Below are positions 16,703 through 26,201 of a DNA stretch of 64,000 bases, piece by piece. The notes under the pieces are model-generated. The model searched no databases, had not been told where the DNA came from, and saw only the letters and a program-made list of their open reading frames with translations. Every line of letters begins with the position of its first letter. The stretch's first letter is position 1. The position numbers and the translations under genes are program-made. Source of the stretch: Oligoflexales bacterium (GTDB lineage Bacteria > Bdellovibrionota_B > Oligoflexia > Oligoflexales > JALZUQ01); the NCBI GenBank assembly GCA_023301565.1, contig JALZUO010000028.1:1-64000 (forward strand). The letters run 5' to 3'.

Positions 16703-18592
16703 ATGGCACATGGGGAGTATCTAGGTTTTCTAGATGTGAGACCGGTTAGCGGTGACGTGAAAGTTCAAGGAGACTACAGGCGTATGAATTTAGAAGATAA
16801 CCCGAAGCTTTACACCATACGGCACTCGCTTGCGCATATCTTGGCACAAGCTATCCAGCAGATGTTCCCAGGGACCAAGCTCGGTTTTGGCCCTCCAACT
16901 GGCGAAGGGTTTTACTACGACTTTGATTTTCCAGGAGACGCCCCGGGGGAAAAAGATCTTAAAAACATCGAAAAAGCCATGCGTAAGATCATCAACTCTG
17001 GGCAAAGCTTTGAGCGTATCGACGGCGGCTATGACGATGCCAAAAAGGTCTTGTCTGATTATGGCGACGAGCCTTTTAAGCAAGAGAACCTAGATAACCT
17101 CAAAGAGCGAGGAATTGAAGGGTTTAGCTTTTATAAAAGTGGTGATTTTCTGGATGTGTGCGAAGGACCCCACGTTGAAAACTCCAAAGAACTTCCGGCA
17201 GATGCCTTTAAGCTAGACCGCATAGCAGGTGCTTATTGGCTCGGAGACGAGAAAAAACCTATGCTTACACGCATCTACGCACTGGCGTTTGAAAACAAAG
17301 CAGAGCTGCGTGGGTATATTGATATGCGCGAAAAAGCGCGTGCTTTCGACCATAAAAAACTTGGTAAAGAACTCGACCTTTTTGTCATTGACGATACTGT
17401 AGGTAAAGGCCTTCCTCTTTGGCTTCCAAACGGAACCGTCTTACGTGACGAAATTCAAAAGTACGCCGAAGAAGTAGAGTTTAAGTACGGTTACAAGCGT
17501 GTGTCGACACCGCACATAACCAAAAAAGAGCTCTACCTGCGAAGCCAGCATTTACCAGCTTACCAAGACGCAATGTTTCCGCCTCTTGTCATGGAAGAAG
17601 ACGGCGCTAAAGAAGAATACTACCTAAAGCCGATGAACTGCCCGCATCATCATCTAATCTACGCGGCTCGGCCCAAAAGTTATAGAGACCTTCCGCTGCG
17701 ACTTGCCGAGTATGGGACAAACTACCGCTATGAAAAATCTGGTGAGCTTAGTGGTTTGATTCGGGTTCGAGGGATGACCTTAAATGATTCGCATATTTAT
17801 ATTCGTGAAAATCAGTTTGAAGAAGAATTTCGTAAGGTCATTGATTTATATCAAGAGTGTTACGCGACCTTTGGCTTAACCGATTATACCTACCGCCTTT
17901 CGATTAGAGGCGCCGGAAACGAGTCTAAGTTTAAAGGTGACCCGGTAATGTGGGATAAAGCCGAAAAGCTTTTGGCAAAGGTGATGGATGAAGCAGGGCT
18001 AAGCTATTTTGTCGGTGAGGGCGAGGCAGCTTTTTACGGCCCTAAAATAGATATTCAGTTTAAAAACATGCTCGGCAGAGAAGAAACCGTATCGACGATC
18101 CAAGTAGATTTCTTGTCTCCAGATAATTTTGATCTGAGCTACACAGATGAGGACGGTAAAGACGCGCGGCCTGTGATCATTCATAGATCTCCCCTCTCGA
18201 CTCTTGAGCGTTTTGTTAGCTATTTGATCGAGTATTACGGCGGCGCTTTCCCTACGTGGCTTGCACCCGTTCAGCTTTGCCTGCTGCCAGTCCATGAAGA
18301 CGCGCTAAAGGTTTGCCGCCAGATTGAAGAGAGGCTACATAAACGCCGAGTTCGGGTTGAAATTGATGATAGCGACAATAGCTTTAACAAAAAGATCCGT
18401 ATGAACGTTAAAAGAAAGATTCCTATTTTAGGGATCATCGGCAAAAACGAAGTCGAAAGTGGCAGCATTACTCTGCGGCGTTATGGGATTGAAGAGCAAG
18501 AAACCTTAACTTTAGAGGCGTTTGAAAAGACTCTTCTTAAAGAGATCGAAGAGCGTGCGATGCACCGCGAAGCGATGACTTCGAAGCTATAG
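16703..18592 (+). CDS. thrS: Threonyl-tRNA synthetase lacking the TGS domain
   Basis: ThrRS charges tRNA-Thr and edits mischarged Ser-tRNA. The editing domain is intact (RHSLAHILAQ with HxxxH, and DVCEGPHVEN with CxxxH). So are the class II catalytic motifs: MNCPHH zinc cysteine, YRYEKSGELSGLIRVRG motif 2, NDSHIY, and the LERF motif 3 region before YYGGAFPTWLAP. The C-terminal anticodon-binding domain is complete. The usual N-terminal TGS domain (about 60 residues) is absent: only some 30 unrelated residues precede the editing domain. The start at 16703 has no good ribosome-binding site. An internal ATG at 16784, about 10 bases after AAGGAGA, is an alternative that removes those residues. Confidence 0.95.
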   Translation: MAHGEYLGFLDVRPVSGDVKVQGDYRRMNLEDNPKLYTIRHSLAHILAQAIQQMFPGTKLGFGPPTGEGFYYDFDFPGDAPGEKDLKNIEKAMRKIINSGQSFERIDGGYDDAKKVLSDYGDEPFKQENLDNLKERGIEGFSFYKSGDFLDVCEGPHVENSKELPADAFKLDRIAGAYWLGDEKKPMLTRIYALAFENKAELRGYIDMREKARAFDHKKLGKELDLFVIDDTVGKGLPLWLPNGTVLRDEIQKYAEEVEFKYGYKRVSTPHITKKELYLRSQHLPAYQDAMFPPLVMEEDGAKEEYYLKPMNCPHHHLIYAARPKSYRDLPLRLAEYGTNYRYEKSGELSGLIRVRGMTLNDSHIYIRENQFEEEFRKVIDLYQECYATFGLTDYTYRLSIRGAGNESKFKGDPVMWDKAEKLLAKVMDEAGLSYFVGEGEAAFYGPKIDIQFKNMLGREETVSTIQVDFLSPDNFDLSYTDEDGKDARPVIIHRSPLSTLERFVSYLIEYYGGAFPTWLAPVQLCLLPVHEDALKVCRQIEERLHKRRVRVEIDDSDNSFNKKIRMNVKRKIPILGIIGKNEVESGSITLRRYGIEEQETLTLEAFEKTLLKEIEERAMHREAMTSKL

Positions 18593-18656
18593 TTCAATAC
18601 TAAGGTTCAATACTGTAGTTTGAAAACATGAATACAAGCGGACTCGCGGGGGTGTG

Positions 18657-19688
18657 ATGGCGAAATTTTCAGGAGCAAAAGTATGGATCGACGGTCCAGG
18701 TGCAGTGCCCGGACTTTCTATCCAGGCTCAAGATGTTAGCGCCGAAGATTTGCCTGCAGGCTACCTTTTGGTAAAGACAGAGTATTCTTCGATCAACTAC
18801 AAAGATGCTATAGCTATTACCGGACGTGGCAAGATTCTGCGTTCTTTTCCGCTGACGCCAGGTATAGATTTTGCTGGAGAGGTCGTGCATAGCCATTCAG
18901 AAAAGTTCAAGGTTGGCCAAAAGGTTTTTGCAACTGGCCAAGGGTTTGGTGAAAAGCTCTCGGGTGGGTTGGCTACCTACTGCATTGCAGTAGAAGACAA
19001 AATACTTGCAGTTCCTGATGCGTGGAAGCCAAAGCAAACCATGATTTTAGGGACTGCAGGGTTTACGGCAGGGCTTGCAGCTTTAAGAATGCAACAAGTA
19101 GAACACACAAGTGATTCTGGCTATATATCCGGGCCCATATTGGTCACAGGTGCGAGCGGCGGCGTGGGTAGCATCGCGACCGCTCTATTTGCAAAGCTTG
19201 GTTTTGAGGTTTGGGCGTTGTCATCGAAAAAGACCAGGCACACATATCTCAAAAGCTTGGGAGCCCGTAAGGTTATGACGCCAGAAGAGTTTTTTAGCCA
19301 AGAGCTAAAAACAGTCGATAGGCCTAGGGCCCTTGAAAAAGGTGTGTTAGGTGGTGTGGTAGACAATGTTGGCGGTGAGTTGCTGTCTAAGCTCATTCCG
19401 TTTGTAAACCTATGGGGGAACGTTGCCTCGATTGGGCTGGCAGCTGGAGCGGAGCTAAGCTCTACGGTTATGCCACACATTTTGCGAGGGGTGAGTATCT
19501 TGGGCATCAGCAGTACAAACTGCCCGCCCCATCTAAGAGAAAAGGTTTGGGAGCTTTTGGCCAAAAACTTTAGTCCAGAAGATCTGGAAGGGTTTATAGA
19601 AGAGGTTGTGCCACTGAGCGAAGTTTTTCGGGTGAGCACAGAGCTTTTGGACCGAAAACGCTCACGTAGGACCTTGGTGCAAATTTGA
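18657..19688 (+). CDS. YhdH/AcuI-type zinc-independent quinone oxidoreductase
   Basis: This 343-residue medium-chain reductase resembles AcuI/YhdH enzymes, which reduce acryloyl-CoA with NADPH. Visible features are NYKDAIAITGRG near the N-terminus, LTPGIDFAGEV, the nucleotide-binding loop VTGASGGVGSIA, and a C-terminal LLDRKRSRRTLVQI. There are no structural-zinc cysteines, as expected. I prefer the ATG at 18657 over GTG at 18654 because of spacing from the GGGGG run. It lies 64 bases after thrS and 31 bases before the olsB-like gene, so a co-directional cluster is likely. The substrate is inferred from the family only. Confidence 0.85.
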   Translation: MAKFSGAKVWIDGPGAVPGLSIQAQDVSAEDLPAGYLLVKTEYSSINYKDAIAITGRGKILRSFPLTPGIDFAGEVVHSHSEKFKVGQKVFATGQGFGEKLSGGLATYCIAVEDKILAVPDAWKPKQTMILGTAGFTAGLAALRMQQVEHTSDSGYISGPILVTGASGGVGSIATALFAKLGFEVWALSSKKTRHTYLKSLGARKVMTPEEFFSQELKTVDRPRALEKGVLGGVVDNVGGELLSKLIPFVNLWGNVASIGLAAGAELSSTVMPHILRGVSILGISSTNCPPHLREKVWELLAKNFSPEDLEGFIEEVVPLSEVFRVSTELLDRKRSRRTLVQI

Positions 19689-19719
19689 AAATATTTTTTA
19701 AAAGGCTTTAAGGTTTACC

Positions 19720-20460
19720 ATGAACAAACCAACTACTAACATCTCTGTTTCGGTCACCAAAGAGCGTTATCAGGTAAAAACCGTCGATAACCAAGAAGAG
19801 CTGGATGCTGCTATGCAGCTTCGGGTGCAGTCGTTTCACCGTGAAATGGCTGGCATCTCTTCGACGACAAACGACATGACCCAGTACGATGTAGTCGGTG
19901 ACATTATGATTGTAAGAGACCTTGAGCTTGATAAAACTGTTGGCTGTTACCGCGTGATATCGAGCACGCACACAGACCTATTCTATAGTTCACAGTTTTT
20001 TGATTGCTCCGAGTTTTTGGCCTTGCCCGGAACAAAAGTTGAAATGAGTAGAGCTTGCATAGACCCAGAGTATCGCAACGGATCAACTTTGCGCCTGCTT
20101 TGGACCGGGATTCACGAGTACGCACAAAAAGCTAAAGCCGATTACGTTTTTGGTTGCAGCGGTGTGTGGACGAACCGCCCAGAAGAGGTAGGTCTTTTAA
20201 AAGCGCATTTACACGATAAAGACGCGGTATATGTTCGTAGCCGGATCTCTCCGATTGTCACCGGCAAAGAACCTGCGCCGCGGCCGGGTGAACCCTTTGA
20301 AACCAACCCCAAAAAGTTTATGCCCGGAATCATGCGGGTGTATCTAACAGTAGGCGCAAAGGTTTTTCCAGAAGCTGCCTATGACCCTGCCTTTGATTGC
20401 TACCTGATGTTCACGGCCTTGCACTTGCAAGAAGAAATCCTCGATCACATGCGTAAATAA
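19720..20460 (+). CDS. OlsB-like GNAT acyltransferase (PF13444 type)
   Basis: The 246-residue protein matches the GNAT subfamily that includes OlsB, which transfers a hydroxyacyl chain from ACP to ornithine in ornithine-lipid synthesis, and related N-acyl amino acid synthases. Family marks are LRVQSFHREM, DIMIVRD...VGCYRV, PGTKVEMSRACIDPEYR, LLWTGIHEYA and VFGCSG. No OlsA-type O-acyltransferase is encoded nearby, so the final lipid is uncertain. The stop codon directly abuts the kdsB start (TAAATG), indicating one mRNA and a link to envelope lipid synthesis. Confidence 0.7.
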   Translation: MNKPTTNISVSVTKERYQVKTVDNQEELDAAMQLRVQSFHREMAGISSTTNDMTQYDVVGDIMIVRDLELDKTVGCYRVISSTHTDLFYSSQFFDCSEFLALPGTKVEMSRACIDPEYRNGSTLRLLWTGIHEYAQKAKADYVFGCSGVWTNRPEEVGLLKAHLHDKDAVYVRSRISPIVTGKEPAPRPGEPFETNPKKFMPGIMRVYLTVGAKVFPEAAYDPAFDCYLMFTALHLQEEILDHMRK

Positions 20461-21198
20461 ATGAAGACAGACCTTAAAAACTGGCTGGTGGTTATACCAG
20501 CAAGGCTAGAGAGCACGCGGCTTCCGAACAAGCCCCTTGCTATGGTAGCGTCTAAACCACTTATTTACTGGGTACACTCGCAGGTAGCAAAACTTGAAAG
20601 TTATGGTGCTGATGTGGTGGTTGCCATCGATGACTTGAAGACAGAAGAGGCATGCAAGCAATTTAAAATTCCGTTCGTGCAAACTTCTAAAAAACATAAA
20701 AGTGGCACGGACCGTGTGGCTGAAGTTGCAAAAGACCACGGCAAGGATTTTATATTAAATGTCCAAGGGGACGAGCCACATATATCTGTGGGTGATCTTG
20801 CGGCGCTGATGCAAAGGATGGAGGCCGACTCTGGCAAGATGGGAACTCTTGTTTTTAAAACCAATGATCCAAAGGTTTTAGAAAACCCAAACAGGGTTAA
20901 AGCTATCGTGGAAGGCAGTATGGCCATCGATTTTTGTAGAAGCTATTCTTATTGTGAGGACTCAGCAGCGGGTGTTTCTTCCGTGTTTCTTCACGTTGGT
21001 GTGTACGCATTTCAAAAAGAGTATCTTTTGACCTTTTGCCAGTTGCCGCAATCGGAACGCGAGAAGTCTCTTCGCCTCGAACAAATGCGGGCTCTAGATA
21101 ATGGGGGAGAAATCCTTACTGTCGAAGCCGAAAAGTTTACGACTGGCATCGATACACCTGAGGACCTCGAAGCTTTTCGGCGAGGCCTGAACTCTTAG
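20461..21198 (+). CDS. kdsB: CMP-KDO synthetase KdsB
   Basis: KdsB activates KDO with CTP to CMP-KDO for LPS inner-core assembly. The 245-residue protein has the N-terminal nucleotide-binding signature VVIPARLESTRLPNKPL, then LNVQGDEP and the C-terminal GIDTPEDLEAF. The ATG follows the upstream stop with no gap; initiation is probably coupled to translation of the olsB-like gene. Other LPS genes (waaA, lpxK) are not in the window. Confidence 0.96.
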   Translation: MKTDLKNWLVVIPARLESTRLPNKPLAMVASKPLIYWVHSQVAKLESYGADVVVAIDDLKTEEACKQFKIPFVQTSKKHKSGTDRVAEVAKDHGKDFILNVQGDEPHISVGDLAALMQRMEADSGKMGTLVFKTNDPKVLENPNRVKAIVEGSMAIDFCRSYSYCEDSAAGVSSVFLHVGVYAFQKEYLLTFCQLPQSEREKSLRLEQMRALDNGGEILTVEAEKFTTGIDTPEDLEAFRRGLNS

Positions 21199-21336
21199 AA
21201 TTCTTAACTTACTGAAAATAAAACGTAAATTTAAGAGCGCAAGCACTTTCAAATATTGCTTAATAGTTGTGCGTTTTGCCTCTGGTTGCTACACTCCCCT
21301 GGATTGAATTGTGAACGGCGTGAATGGAGAGTTTTG

Positions 21337-21807
21337 ATGCGTATAAGTGTAGTGTTTTTGGCTTGTGTAAGTGTGTTTGGTTTGGCTGTCTCTTGCGGTA
21401 GCTCTGATGGCGGCGGAAAAAAATCAAAGGACGAAAAATTTTTAAACGAGGGCGCATGTAAAGGAACAGAAAACATTGTTGCAGAGCAAACAAAACTTGT
21501 TCTAAAGGTTCCTTTGGGTGCTTTGTACGCGCAAAATACAGAAATGAGCTCGGCTGTGCTGAAGTTTCAAAAAGCTGATGGCTCGGCCGTAGACGGAGCC
21601 GTCCTTTTGTCGGCTAAGCCGGAAATGAAGTGTTGCGGTGGTACCCCTGATCAAGACGACATTGAACTAATTGATAATGGTGACGGCAGCTTTGATATAG
21701 AAAAAATATTTTTTAATAAAGCAGGTGAGTGGCTACTTCAGGCTAAATACTGCGCGCAAGGTAAGGCCGTCGTAGAAATCGTAGAGTTTCCAGTAAAAGC
21801 CGAATAG
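21337..21807 (+). CDS. Small lipoprotein with YtkA-like domain
   Basis: The ATG at 21337 follows GGAGAG by 5 bases; an in-frame opening at 21256 has no site. The 156-residue product has a lipobox (LAVSC, Cys near residue 20), a Ser/Gly/Lys linker, and a compact domain ending ELIDNGDGSFDIEKIFFNKA followed by GEWLLQAKY. That end recalls YtkA/FixH-like domains. A CC pair (MKCCGGTPD) replaces the more usual Met-rich metal-binding region. It is followed by a CASCG barrel and a thioredoxin-like protein, so a role in metal handling or respiratory-complex maturation is a reasonable guess. Confidence 0.5.
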   Translation: MRISVVFLACVSVFGLAVSCGSSDGGGKKSKDEKFLNEGACKGTENIVAEQTKLVLKVPLGALYAQNTEMSSAVLKFQKADGSAVDGAVLLSAKPEMKCCGGTPDQDDIELIDNGDGSFDIEKIFFNKAGEWLLQAKYCAQGKAVVEIVEFPVKAE

Positions 21808-21845
21808 TTGTTTGAGCCATTAATTATTTAGAAGCGAGAAGAGTC

Positions 21846-22745
21846 GTGCAAAAGAAAACTCAGTTTTGGTTAGTGCTATCGCTTGTCAGCTTGATGCTCG
21901 CGCAAGTTCCACACCTTCTGGCTTGTGCTTCGTGCGGTAGTGGTGCAGGTGATGCCATTTTTTTAGGTCCAAATGAAAAGTTTAAGCTCTACACTGCAGC
22001 AAGAGTGCAAAACTTTGTTTATAGGCTCGGAAGCGAAGGCGACAAAGCGGCAGTTTATGACGTATCACAGCAGCGATACGTAGACGTGGGCCTAGCGTAC
22101 CGAATATTGCCACGCGCTTATGTTTCCGTTTATTCAGGCGCGCAGTGGAACCACTCAGACGATCGTTCGGACTCTGGCGTGCAGCAGCCTTTATTTGCAG
22201 GCAGGGTTACCTTGCTCAGAACAGACATTGCAAAAAGCTGGCGGCCGCAGCTGCAGGTTTTGATGTCTTATCGTCCTAAGATGTTTACAGACCGCTATGA
22301 AGGCTTGGACAGACAAGGGCTTGATGTGTTTGGTTCTGGGCATCATGAGGTTTCTATCGGTTACGACGCATTTAATAACCTTAAGAAAGTATTTTGGGGT
22401 GTTTCTCAAAGCCTAAAGGTTTCGACAGAAACAGATGTCGGTGATGATATTAAGACGCGGCCAGGCATCCAAACAAGTCATATTGCCAGTGTTGGTGCGG
22501 CTTACTATAGGCAAAACAAGGTTATGGCCGGCTATATTTTAAGCCTACGGGAAGAGCGGGTAAGCAGCGGAGATTCTATTGACGGGACAAAGATGCGAAG
22601 CCATGGGGCTTATATTGGTGCTGACTATAAACTGAAAAAAAATACGCAAATTCGAGCAACTTACACAGCAAGCGGTCTTGGAAACTCTAAGAATACGGGT
22701 AGAGCCGGTGGGTTAACCTTGGGTTTGTTTCATACATGGTTTTAA
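21846..22745 (+). CDS. Predicted outer-membrane barrel with N-terminal CASCG motif
   Basis: The 299-residue protein starts with GTG at 21846 (AGAAGAG upstream) and has a signal peptide. The mature N-terminus carries LACASCGSGAG, with two cysteines two residues apart. The rest shows alternating short strands and a C-terminal aromatic end (LFHTWF) typical of an outer-membrane beta-barrel. The cysteine pair at the barrel N-terminus suggests metal or redox chemistry at the periplasmic face. It is the middle gene of a lipoprotein/barrel/thioredoxin cluster with short gaps (38 and 13 bases). Confidence 0.6.
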   Translation: MQKKTQFWLVLSLVSLMLAQVPHLLACASCGSGAGDAIFLGPNEKFKLYTAARVQNFVYRLGSEGDKAAVYDVSQQRYVDVGLAYRILPRAYVSVYSGAQWNHSDDRSDSGVQQPLFAGRVTLLRTDIAKSWRPQLQVLMSYRPKMFTDRYEGLDRQGLDVFGSGHHEVSIGYDAFNNLKKVFWGVSQSLKVSTETDVGDDIKTRPGIQTSHIASVGAAYYRQNKVMAGYILSLREERVSSGDSIDGTKMRSHGAYIGADYKLKKNTQIRATYTASGLGNSKNTGRAGGLTLGLFHTWF

Positions 22746-22758
22746 ATACGGTTTTTAT

Positions 22759-23181
22759 ATGTCAATAGGTCTTTTCTTTTTTCTATCTTTTCTTAGTGTT
22801 TTTATGTCAGCCGATGCAAATGCCGATGCAGTAAAAACCTATGTTTCTCAAAAGCAATCAACTCCTGAGTGCCAACCGATTCATGCGGTTAGCGCTAGGA
22901 AGATTTTCCAAGAACAAGAGCTTAGCGGTAAAACCAGAGTCATATGGTTTGCTAGCTGGTGCGGAGCTTGCCGGAAAAAAATAGCAGATTTGTCGGCTGC
23001 TGAGCTCAAGAAAACAGTTTTTGTAGGCCTTTTAGAAAGCCAAGCAAAGTCAAGTAGGGCACTAAAGGTCATGCTGCGGGGCAGGCAGGGGACGGTGAAG
23101 CTACCTTGCTACAGCGATTCAAACGGGCAAGTAGCCGAGCTTTATAAGGTCTCGGGATTGCCGGCTTCTACGAAGCTCTAG
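22759..23181 (+). CDS. Exported thioredoxin-like protein (TlpA/ResA type)
   Basis: This 140-residue protein has an N-terminal signal peptide (cleavage near ADANA, residue 22) and a thioredoxin motif FASWCGACRKK. It ends at SGLPASTKL, near the cis-proline loop (GLP), so the C-terminal strand and helix of a complete thioredoxin fold are short or missing. An extra cysteine lies before the domain (TPECQP) and another after it (KLPCYS). It probably reduces or forms disulfides in the neighbouring cysteine-bearing barrel and lipoprotein. The ribosome-binding site is weak. Confidence 0.7.
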   Translation: MSIGLFFFLSFLSVFMSADANADAVKTYVSQKQSTPECQPIHAVSARKIFQEQELSGKTRVIWFASWCGACRKKIADLSAAELKKTVFVGLLESQAKSSRALKVMLRGRQGTVKLPCYSDSNGQVAELYKVSGLPASTKL

Positions 23182-23392
23182 GCTTTTACTTTTTTAATAC
23201 ACTCACTGATTCAGATTTATTCAAAAAATTCATTCTAAAAAAATAGCCTCCAACGCTGAACCCATGGGGTAGATCACTTTCAAGGTTTCTTAGATAACGT
23301 AGACCTAGTGCGGTCTGTTTAACGTTACTATAGAAAAAGTTTTTTTCTGGCTTTGGGTAGCTGGCAAGAGTGCTTTATGGGAAAGATCAAAG

Positions 23393-24556
23393 ATGAAATC
23401 GATATTTATTCTCCTAGTAATAGCTGTGTTTTTTGGGTTACCTGCCGTACGAGCGGATGCAAAGCCACTGTGTAACCTTGCTAGAAGTAAAGCCATGCTT
23501 GCAAAAAACAAGCTACATGAAAAAATGTTTTCTTCAGTCAAAGCAGTCAAAAGTATGGAGCGTCGCCGTAGGATTGTTAAAGGTGTATTTGAACCTATTG
23601 CGCAAAAGCAGAGACTAGACGTTTATAAAACAAAACACTCTTTAGACTTTCTTGAGCTCGATGCTTTGTCTCGCCGCGATATGTCCATCATAGATGCAGT
23701 GCGAGAATCCATTAAGATTTCTGGGCTGGAAATAAGTTTTAAAAATAGCAGGATGAAGCTTGCCTCGGATGCAGCCTTATATGGTTTTACTGCCGACCAA
23801 GCCTTGGCTGCATATGATGCTATGCAAAGTGAGATGATCAAACAGGGAGCCAACACGCGAAACTCGCTTTTTAAATGGGATGTCCAATCGGTTTCCTTGC
23901 TTAAGATGCTATCGACCTTGTCACCATCTGAGATTCTCAGCTATCAGCGGCGGGCGAAGATGCTACTGGGCCCTATTACGCCGCCTGCATGGGACGAAGT
24001 GCTTAGGGTTCATTTGATGACTGGTGATTCTATAGAGTCGATTGTCGGTGCAGCAAAATCGATTACGAGTATTGCTGAGTTTGCAGAATTTTTTGATAAT
24101 CACTCGGGCCACGACTACATATCAGTTGGGTTGATTCAAAATGCTGCTTTTTCGGGTAAATACGAAGTAGAAAAGTACGTGTTAGATTGGAAAGCAAGAA
24201 GGTCCAGCTTCGTCGACACTCAGGCTGCCTACTCCCTGCTTTTTTCCTCTGTAACTTTAGCTAAGACCGTTTCTGAACTGCAAGAAGAACGGATGCCTAA
24301 ACTAGTAGAACAAGTCAAAGAGGTGAGAGCAGAGCTGAAGTTGCCGCGTATCGGTCCAAAAAGTAATCTGATGGAAGTAATGGTCGCCTCCATGATTGAA
24401 AAAAGTGCTTTTCATGGCATTAGTGACGATACCATACTCAAGGTTTACCGAGAGCTTCTTGTAAGAGGTTATGATGCTCAAGACATACCCGGTTACTGGG
24501 GAACGATGAATAAAGCCTTAAAGGCGGTTATTGCGGATAGCTTTCCTGTTATATAG
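23393..24556 (+). CDS. Exported helical protein, first of a tandem paralogous pair
   Basis: The 387-residue protein has a signal peptide (cleavage near AVRADA, residue 23). It is otherwise predicted alpha-helical with no recognised domain. A conserved block shared with the next gene runs from EMIKQGANT through the C-terminus (for example AKSIT.IAEFA, ELKLP, HGISD, YRELL.RGY). GGGAAAG lies upstream of the ATG at a usable distance. Function is unknown. The duplication shows the family can expand locally. Confidence 0.65.
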   Translation: MKSIFILLVIAVFFGLPAVRADAKPLCNLARSKAMLAKNKLHEKMFSSVKAVKSMERRRRIVKGVFEPIAQKQRLDVYKTKHSLDFLELDALSRRDMSIIDAVRESIKISGLEISFKNSRMKLASDAALYGFTADQALAAYDAMQSEMIKQGANTRNSLFKWDVQSVSLLKMLSTLSPSEILSYQRRAKMLLGPITPPAWDEVLRVHLMTGDSIESIVGAAKSITSIAEFAEFFDNHSGHDYISVGLIQNAAFSGKYEVEKYVLDWKARRSSFVDTQAAYSLLFSSVTLAKTVSELQEERMPKLVEQVKEVRAELKLPRIGPKSNLMEVMVASMIEKSAFHGISDDTILKVYRELLVRGYDAQDIPGYWGTMNKALKAVIADSFPVI

Positions 24557-24800
24557 GAACCAAGTACAGACCGTTTTTTTTGTCTCGTATGTTTAGGTTT
24601 TGTACAAGTCTACCTATTGAATCTTTTGTTTTTTTGGCAATTGAATGGGTGGCATTGTGTTCAAGGTGATCGACCACAATGCCGCTACGGTGAACTTTGT
24701 TACTTGTATTATATGGGGGGTGCTGTTTCTCACTGTGTAATGTACCTACTTAGGCACACAGTTGGTCGGTTTTTTTTATTGTAGTATAGGGAAAAAATCC

Positions 24801-25971
24801 ATGAAGTTTATCGTCGGTTTGTTGTTATTGTGGGTAACCCTTGGAGTTAGTTTGACAGCAGGTGCTAGCCCTCGATGCAACCTTGTAAGGGTTGAAAGTA
24901 GACTAATTGAGAATAAAAATAATGAACGGACCTTTTCAGCAAAAAACTCCGTAGACGCTATGGAACTTAGGGGCCAAGTTGTTAGGGCGATGTTTGTTCC
25001 TGTCGCGAAAAAAAATGGTTATAACTCTTCCAGTGTCGACGTTATTGTTAACTTGATGGAAATCCATGCTTCGCGGAGTAGAGGACCTTCGATAGCTGCT
25101 TCAGTGAAAGAATCCATGAAAATAACAGGAGTTGAAGTAGGTACATCAAATAACAGACACCAGCTTGCAATGGATGCAGCTACATACGGGGTTAGTGCTG
25201 ACGAGGCTCTAGCGTTATTTGACGATATGCAGAATGAAATGATCAAACAAGGAGCTAATACACAAAACCCAATTTTTAAAATCCGATGTTGAATCACTTG
25301 CGACGGTTAAAATGTTGTCGACCTGGTCACCACCTGAGGTTCTTCACTACCAACAGCTTGCTAAGAATTTACTTGGTCCCAATACCCCGTCAGCAGCAGA
25401 TGAGGTTCTTATAGTCCACCTTATGACATGGGAGTTAATTGAGACTATCGTTAATTCTGCAAAATCTATTACAGAAATAGCTGAATTCGCCAAGTATTTT
25501 GAGGACGGTGCAGACGGGGTAAATAGTTACTTTAGATCAGTCAGCTTACTTCAGTACGCTGCTTTTACAGGTCGTTCAGAAGTTAAGAGGTTTGTAGAAG
25601 ATTGGAAGGTGAATAGAGATAGCTTCACTGATCGTCCTTCTGCAGACTCTTTATTGTATTCTTCGGTAGTGTTGCAAAAAACTATCTCAGAATTGCGACG
25701 TAGTCGATTACCTACTATAGCGAAAGAAATTAATAACATCAGAGCTGAGTTGAAGTTGCCTGTAGTCAGTTTTAGGGACCCATTTATGGAAAAGGCTGTA
25801 GCTGCTATCCTTGAAAAAAATGCTCTTCACGGGATTAGTGATAAGACAACTTTGAAGGCCTACAGAGAGCTTTTGGAAAGAGGCTATGGCAGAGACAGTG
25901 TAGAGGCTTTTTCGCGTCAGATGAGTAGTGCGTTGCATATGGTTGTGTTAGTTAGCTTTCCTGTCCTTTAA
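24801..25971 (+). pseudogene. Frameshifted tandem paralogue of the preceding exported protein
   Basis: From the ATG at 24801 (after AGGGA) the frame encodes a signal peptide and the paralogous N-terminal half up to NPIFK, then hits TGA at 25290-25292. The rest of the family sequence (SDVESL.., through SFPVL, stop at 25969-25971) continues in the +1 frame. Alignment to the neighbour places one extra base in the T5A4 run at 25273-25281. No ribosome-binding site precedes the internal ATG at 25312. Both halves otherwise align end to end, so the lesion is recent or is a homopolymer sequencing error. Transcriptional slippage on the A/T run is a less likely rescue. Confidence 0.8.
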
Positions 25972-26201
25972 ATTTTTTCGTTTAGCTAGGGTTTCATGGT
26001 GCTTTCTTGCTTTTCGATTGACGTGGCGGTCCTCTTGTCTTCTTGAGTAAAAAACAAACATCTTCCTCTAGCGACCTCCTGTTGAGGGTATACCAAGCTT
26101 TCAACTAGGCAGTTTGCCGCTCTTTGCATTCTTTGTTGTGATTTTAAGTTATCCCTGCAAAAGTTAAAAAATATTTTCATGCATTTGTCAGGGAGAGACA
26201 C

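Noticed and set aside
19121..19639. 172-residue antisense ORF over the AcuI-type gene
   Set aside because: It is a mirror of a well-supported dehydrogenase gene.
25273..25281. Programmed frameshifting at T5A4 in the second tandem paralogue
   Set aside because: The required shift is +1, and the phase does not fit an X-XXY-YYZ heptamer. A mutation or sequencing error is simpler.
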